Below the pieces are notes generated by a model. It searched no databases, was not told where the DNA came from, and worked only from the letters and a program-made list of their open reading frames with translations. Positions 60,302-64,000 of a stretch of 64,000 bases of DNA are shown here, piece after piece (within the stretch, counting starts at the first letter, position 1; every line of letters starts with the position of its first letter). The translations under genes and the position numbers were made by a program. Origin of the DNA: an uncultured Opitutia bacterium (GTDB taxonomy: Bacteria; Verrucomicrobiota; Verrucomicrobiia; Opitutales; Opitutaceae); the NCBI GenBank assembly GCA_903862955.1, contig CAIPAH010000030.1:124001-188000 (forward strand). The letters run 5' to 3'.

Positions 60302-63300
60302 ATGAAATCAGAACCCAGCTACCAAATGCACAGGACCAGCAAATACCTGGTCTCCTGTTTGGCTGCTCTGGTGGCAGTGTCGTCGCCCGCTTTGCGAGCC
60401 GCCGACACTGACACGACAAAAGCAACGACCACTACAACGACCACCACGACCACGACGCCGACAGCTGCTGCCGTCGCCTCGGACGAGGGGGTCCAAACCA
60501 TGTCCCCGTTCACTGTCACCAGTGAAAAGGACAATGGCTACCTGAAGACCAATTCTGCTACCGCTACCCGTATCGGCATGGAGGTGCAGCGCACCCCCCT
60601 GGCCATTGAAATCAAATCGGCCGAGTTCCTGGCTGACACGAACTCGCAGACCCTCACGGACATCCTTCGCTACTCGTCGTCTGGTTCGGGTGACAACTCG
60701 TTCCTGATGGCCCGCCCTGCGAACGGCGCGACTCCGGTCGGCACGTTCACGATGCGCGGTTTCCAGATCAACACGATGCTGCGTAACGGCGTGAAACGTT
60801 ACACCGCCTTCAACGTTGATTCCGTCGAGCGCGTCGAACTCATCAAGGGCCCGGCGGCCTTGTTCTTCGGTAACGGCGCCCCCGGCGGCGTTATCAATTA
60901 CATCACCAAGGAGCCCGTGTTTGCCCGCATCCCGACGACCATTTCCTACGTCACGGGCACGGACCATAAGCGCAAGTGGCTCATCGATCACAACACGATG
61001 TTCTCCAACAAGGCGGCGATGCGCGTCATCCTCGTTTCCCAAAACGACGGTGGCCAGCGCCGGTTTGAATACCTGAAGAACAACAGCGTGACCGGCGGCC
61101 TGACCCTCGTTCCGTTCGACAGCGGCAAGCTCCGCATCACGGCCGACGCCGAGTGGACCGACCAGAAGTACAACTTCTCCCGTTCGACGGAGTGGTTCTA
61201 CCCGGACGCGTGGTTCACCGCCTATCAGAACACGCAGACCAGCCCGTCTGACGCTTCCCTCGTCGCCCTTGAAAACGGCGCGGTGAAGAACGGCTTCAAC
61301 CTCGCGGGCAACGCCGTCGGCAGCGCCGGCGCCGCCGCCCTCATGGCCAGCCGCTATGTCATCGTCGGTGGTTACGGCAACTGGGGTAATGACAACCGTG
61401 CCGCCACGGGCAATTACACCCTGCCCAACTACACCCGCATCGATCGCGGTGCCTACTACCTGAATGCCGCTGGCGTGCGTATCCACGACACGGGCTTCAA
61501 CTGGGACGCTCGCGGTGCTTTCAATCATGACTACGTGAACACCACGGACGTCGTTGTTGAAATCTCGCCCTTCGACTGGGTCGACGGCCGCTATGTCGTC
61601 ACGGTTGATAACAACCGCTACGACTCCATCGAAGGTGGCTACTCCCCCTACGGTGACGGTCGCCGGTTCAACTCGTTCGGTGGCGTCGGCGGCAACAGCG
61701 CCGGCTACTACCTGAAGTCCACGGATCACCAGTTCGACTTGATCTTCAAGAAGGACTTCTGGGGCCTGAAGAACAAGGTCCTGATCGGTGGCACCTTCCG
61801 CGAGGCTCTGCAGCAGTACAACGCCCAGTCGTTCACGTACTACGGCCAGATCCCCGGCGCCTCCAATGGTATCGCGAACCCCGGCGGCATCTACACCGGT
61901 GGCTCGCTCACGCTCGGCAACGTCCCGCACGTGCCGGTCAACCAGGTTATCCGTGACCGTTTCGGCAACATCCAGACGCCCGTGCAGGTCTTCAGCGAAT
62001 GGGATCCGGGTTATCAGGTTCAGCCTGACATCAAGCCCCTGTTCGTCATCGACCGTAACGAGCTCGACGGTTACTACTACCAGGAGCAGGCCGGTTACAT
62101 CAACTACCAGGGCCAGGCCTTCGATGATCGTCTGACGATCCTTGCCGGCGTCCGCCGCGAAATGCACCGGGATAGCGGTCAGTATCTGACCGACAACTTC
62201 CCGTACTACTCGCCGCCGCCCACGGCCTACTACGACACGGCGACCTATCCTGCCAGTGTGTGGGGTCAGGATCCGGCCTACGCTGGTGACCGCGACGGTG
62301 AACACTCGCGCATCGCCGGTACCTCCTGGATGGTGGGTCTCTCGTACCAGATTAAGAAGGACATCAACATCTACGTCTCGACGAGCAAGATCTACAATCG
62401 TAACGGCGCGACCAACGCGGGCGGCTTCTCTACGCTGTCTGTCCCGCAGTGGTACGCCGCGGCCCAAGCCTACCTCGGCTCCCTGCCGGGCGGCAATGCG
62501 GCCAATCCGTTCGTGTACAACGGCCATACGCTCAACAGCGTGAACGACCTGTTCGCCGCGCTGCACGCCAACGGTGCTGACGTCCTGATCAAGCCCGAGA
62601 CCGGTCGTAACTCCGAAATCGGTGTGAAGACCTCGCTCTGGGACAACAAGCTCGTGAGCACGTTCTCAGTGTTCCACATGTTCCGCGTCAATCGCCGCGT
62701 GGACGACACCAATGCCCAGAACATCGATGCGCTGAATTATACCAATAATTACCAGTACTTCGGTGCGCCGGGCGCGTTCGTCAACCCGACTGGCTTCAAC
62801 TTCTCCGGTGGCCGCCTGCTTCGCTGGCGCACCGTCGGTCAGAAGGACGTCGTCGAGGGTGCGGACTTCGAGGTCACCTGGAGCCCGATCCGCAACTTCC
62901 AGTCCGTCATCAATGGCGCCTGGCTGTGGACCGCCCATACCGTCAACGCCCCGACCGTCATCGCGCCCGGATCCGCGGCCTATAACGCGTTGGATCTCAC
63001 CACGGTGGCTGGCAACAACACCAAGGTTAACTCGGACATCTACTACGGTGCCCGTCTGGAGAACGTGCCGGAATTCCGGCTCAACACGTTCAGCAAGTAC
63101 ACGATCACCGACGGCTTCCTCCACGGTATGTCCGTGGGCTTCGGCACTCGCTACTCGTCCAAGATGGTCATCTCACGTGACGTCACGTGGAATCCGCTCA
63201 ACGGCGGCTTCCAGTCTGGCAACTACCTCGTGTTCGACGGCCTGGTCAGCTACCCTTGGGAGCTGTCCGGCTACAAGATCACATCGACGGCCAGCGTGCA

Positions 63301-63388
63301 GAACATCGCCGACAAGCTGTACTTCGAGGGTGGCGTCGTCGCCTCCCCTGGTCGCCAGCTGTTCATCACGAATACGCTGAGCTTCTAA
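60302..63388 (+). CDS. TonB-dependent outer-membrane receptor, Thr-rich linker
   Basis: The start MKSEPSYQMHRTSKYLVSCL gives a signal peptide and a 1028-residue product; an earlier ATG adds an unrelated leader. A run of 11 Thr (residues 42-52) leads to a TonB-box-like MSPFTVTSEKDNGY, a plug with DILRYSSSG, FTMRGFQINTMLRNGVKR and VERVELIKGPAALFFGNGAPGG, and a 22-strand-type barrel ending in ITNTLSF with the terminal Phe of outer-membrane barrels. Codon choice includes many CGT/GGT codons, unlike its neighbours, suggesting high expression. It follows the LacI gene and probably imports glycans for the nearby locus. No SusD partner is present. Confidence 0.93.
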   Translation: MKSEPSYQMHRTSKYLVSCLAALVAVSSPALRAADTDTTKATTTTTTTTTTTPTAAAVASDEGVQTMSPFTVTSEKDNGYLKTNSATATRIGMEVQRTPLAIEIKSAEFLADTNSQTLTDILRYSSSGSGDNSFLMARPANGATPVGTFTMRGFQINTMLRNGVKRYTAFNVDSVERVELIKGPAALFFGNGAPGGVINYITKEPVFARIPTTISYVTGTDHKRKWLIDHNTMFSNKAAMRVILVSQNDGGQRRFEYLKNNSVTGGLTLVPFDSGKLRITADAEWTDQKYNFSRSTEWFYPDAWFTAYQNTQTSPSDASLVALENGAVKNGFNLAGNAVGSAGAAALMASRYVIVGGYGNWGNDNRAATGNYTLPNYTRIDRGAYYLNAAGVRIHDTGFNWDARGAFNHDYVNTTDVVVEISPFDWVDGRYVVTVDNNRYDSIEGGYSPYGDGRRFNSFGGVGGNSAGYYLKSTDHQFDLIFKKDFWGLKNKVLIGGTFREALQQYNAQSFTYYGQIPGASNGIANPGGIYTGGSLTLGNVPHVPVNQVIRDRFGNIQTPVQVFSEWDPGYQVQPDIKPLFVIDRNELDGYYYQEQAGYINYQGQAFDDRLTILAGVRREMHRDSGQYLTDNFPYYSPPPTAYYDTATYPASVWGQDPAYAGDRDGEHSRIAGTSWMVGLSYQIKKDINIYVSTSKIYNRNGATNAGGFSTLSVPQWYAAAQAYLGSLPGGNAANPFVYNGHTLNSVNDLFAALHANGADVLIKPETGRNSEIGVKTSLWDNKLVSTFSVFHMFRVNRRVDDTNAQNIDALNYTNNYQYFGAPGAFVNPTGFNFSGGRLLRWRTVGQKDVVEGADFEVTWSPIRNFQSVINGAWLWTAHTVNAPTVIAPGSAAYNALDLTTVAGNNTKVNSDIYYGARLENVPEFRLNTFSKYTITDGFLHGMSVGFGTRYSSKMVISRDVTWNPLNGGFQSGNYLVFDGLVSYPWELSGYKITSTASVQNIADKLYFEGGVVASPGRQLFITNTLSF

Positions 63389-63415
63389 TCTAGAAGTCCA
63401 ACAGCGCCTTCCTTC

Positions 63416-63453
63416 AAAGGGCGGAGACGAAAGTCTCCGCCCTTTTTCTTTTT
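63416..63453 (+). terminator. Rho-independent terminator after the TonB receptor gene
   Basis: AAAGGGCGGAGAC (63416-63428) and GTCTCCGCCCTTT (63433-63445) form a 13-bp stem closed by a GAAA tetraloop, followed by TTTTTCTTTTT. This is the clearest intrinsic terminator in the window. Confidence 0.93.
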
Positions 63454-63539
63454 GCCGGACCGAGGTGCCCGGCGCCAATCTGGCTTGGGGGGCGCCCGGC
63501 CCGGACGGCCGGTTTCCCCTCTCGCGCGTATCAACTCTT

Positions 63540-64000
63540 GTGCAACCCTCGTCTCCTCCATCGTTCTGGCAGCGCCGCGTCATCGCGCCCATCCGGGGAC
63601 TGCTGACGCAGGGCGTCACCCCCGACAGGATCGCTCTCACCTTCGCGGTGGGCACCGCCTGCTCCCTGCTGCCCTTCCTGGGCTTCACCTCGCTGCTCAA
63701 CCTCGGGGTCGGCCTCTGGCTGCGGCTCAACCAACCGATCCTGCAAACCCTGAACCAGATCCTCGGCCCCCTGCAGCTGGGGCTCATCCTGGTCTATGTG
63801 CGGGTCGGCGAAAAAATCTGGGGCGCCCTACCCATGCCGCTGTCGGTCCCCACGCTGATCCATTCCTTCCGGGACAATCCCGCCGCCTTCCTGCAGCGCT
63901 TTGGCTGGACCGGCGTGCACGCCGCCACCGCCTGGTTGATCAGCGTGCCGTTTCTGGTGGCCGGAATCTACTACCTTCTGCGGCCGCTGCTCCGGAAATT
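63540..64000 (+). CDS. DUF2062-type membrane protein (partial at right edge)
   Basis: The frame opens with GTG at 63540 and is still open at the edge, giving about 153 residues. The start FWQRRVIAPIRGLLTQGVTP and the following ALTFAVGTACSLLPFLGFTS are characteristic of DUF2062, a small inner-membrane domain with two to four helices (another near AATAWLISVPFLVAGIYYL). Such proteins often stand alone or beside glycosyltransferases; function is unknown. It is separated from the TonB receptor gene by a strong terminator, so it is independently expressed. Confidence 0.75.
   Translation, partial: MQPSSPPSFWQRRVIAPIRGLLTQGVTPDRIALTFAVGTACSLLPFLGFTSLLNLGVGLWLRLNQPILQTLNQILGPLQLGLILVYVRVGEKIWGALPMPLSVPTLIHSFRDNPAAFLQRFGWTGVHAATAWLISVPFLVAGIYYLLRPLLRK

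Noticed and set aside
60302-63388. A SusC/SusD pair.
   Set aside because: No SusD-like lipoprotein gene follows, and the receptor lacks the N-terminal carboxypeptidase-regulatory-like domain typical of SusC.
1-64000. tRNA, rRNA, riboswitch or prophage content.
   Set aside because: No cloverleaf, rRNA segment, known riboswitch core, integrase or phage structural gene was recognised by eye; a tRNAscan/Infernal run would settle the RNA part.

Overview
The window is GC-rich DNA from a Gram-negative bacterium. It carries two TonB-dependent outer-membrane receptors, many exported polysaccharide-active proteins, a tandem pair of ADOP-type permeases, a symporter with kelch-like sequence at its N-terminus, and many paired-hairpin intergenic repeats. 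This mix fits a polysaccharide-degrading member of the Verrucomicrobiota, most likely Opitutaceae. That placement is inference from gene families, because no rRNA or other phylogenetic marker is present.

Layout. Bases 1-8.7 kb hold mostly housekeeping or isolated genes: a cut-off exported protein, GTP-dependent PEP carboxykinase, a YciI-like protein, a small membrane protein, a TonB receptor, a cation diffusion facilitator, a tandem-ACT protein and a DUF3299 protein. Bases 9-16.9 kb hold an exported heparinase II/III-like protein, small proteins, a GNAT acetyltransferase and an exported six-hairpin glycosidase-like protein. Bases 17-21.9 kb hold a minus-strand cluster (lactonase-type amidohydrolase, NTF2-like protein, 2-hydroxyacid dehydrogenase, SDR, P-loop kinase, zinc dehydrogenase) resembling a non-phosphorylating sugar oxidation route without its dehydratase. 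Bases 22-26 kb hold an AGE-family epimerase flanked by two copies of a ~160 bp palindromic element, then a glycosidase-like protein. Bases 26-36 kb hold an AraC regulator divergent from a phytanoyl-CoA dioxygenase-like oxygenase, followed by a ferritin-like di-iron protein, a sodium/solute symporter, a Gfo/Idh/MocA oxidoreductase, an ABC exporter, an exported unknown and a mutarotase-like protein. Bases 36-41 kb hold the tandem ADOP permeases.

The standout region is 41.5-57.9 kb: eleven consecutive minus-strand genes, with five ATGA stop/start overlaps. In transcription order they are an unrecognised exported protein (toroid B), an Asp-box propeller (B), an alpha-L-rhamnosidase-like enzyme, a DUF6807 protein, a class V aminotransferase with an export-like leader, propeller A, unrecognised protein A (paralogue of B), GH51 alpha-L-arabinofuranosidase, GH127 beta-L-arabinofuranosidase, an M28 aminopeptidase and an S51 peptidase. 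Beside it on the plus strand lie a sugar isomerase-like gene, a LacI regulator and a large TonB receptor with a strong terminator. I read this as a locus for arabinose- and rhamnose-bearing plant cell-wall material, possibly glycoprotein-linked arabinan. The paralogous unknown/propeller pairs are its undescribed core.

Intergenic DNA is unusually structured. Several sequence families of paired hairpins share a GTAG foot, as in REP/REPIN elements, and in three places the repeat itself supplies the stop codon of a gene. No tRNA, rRNA, CRISPR array, integrase or transposase was recognised.
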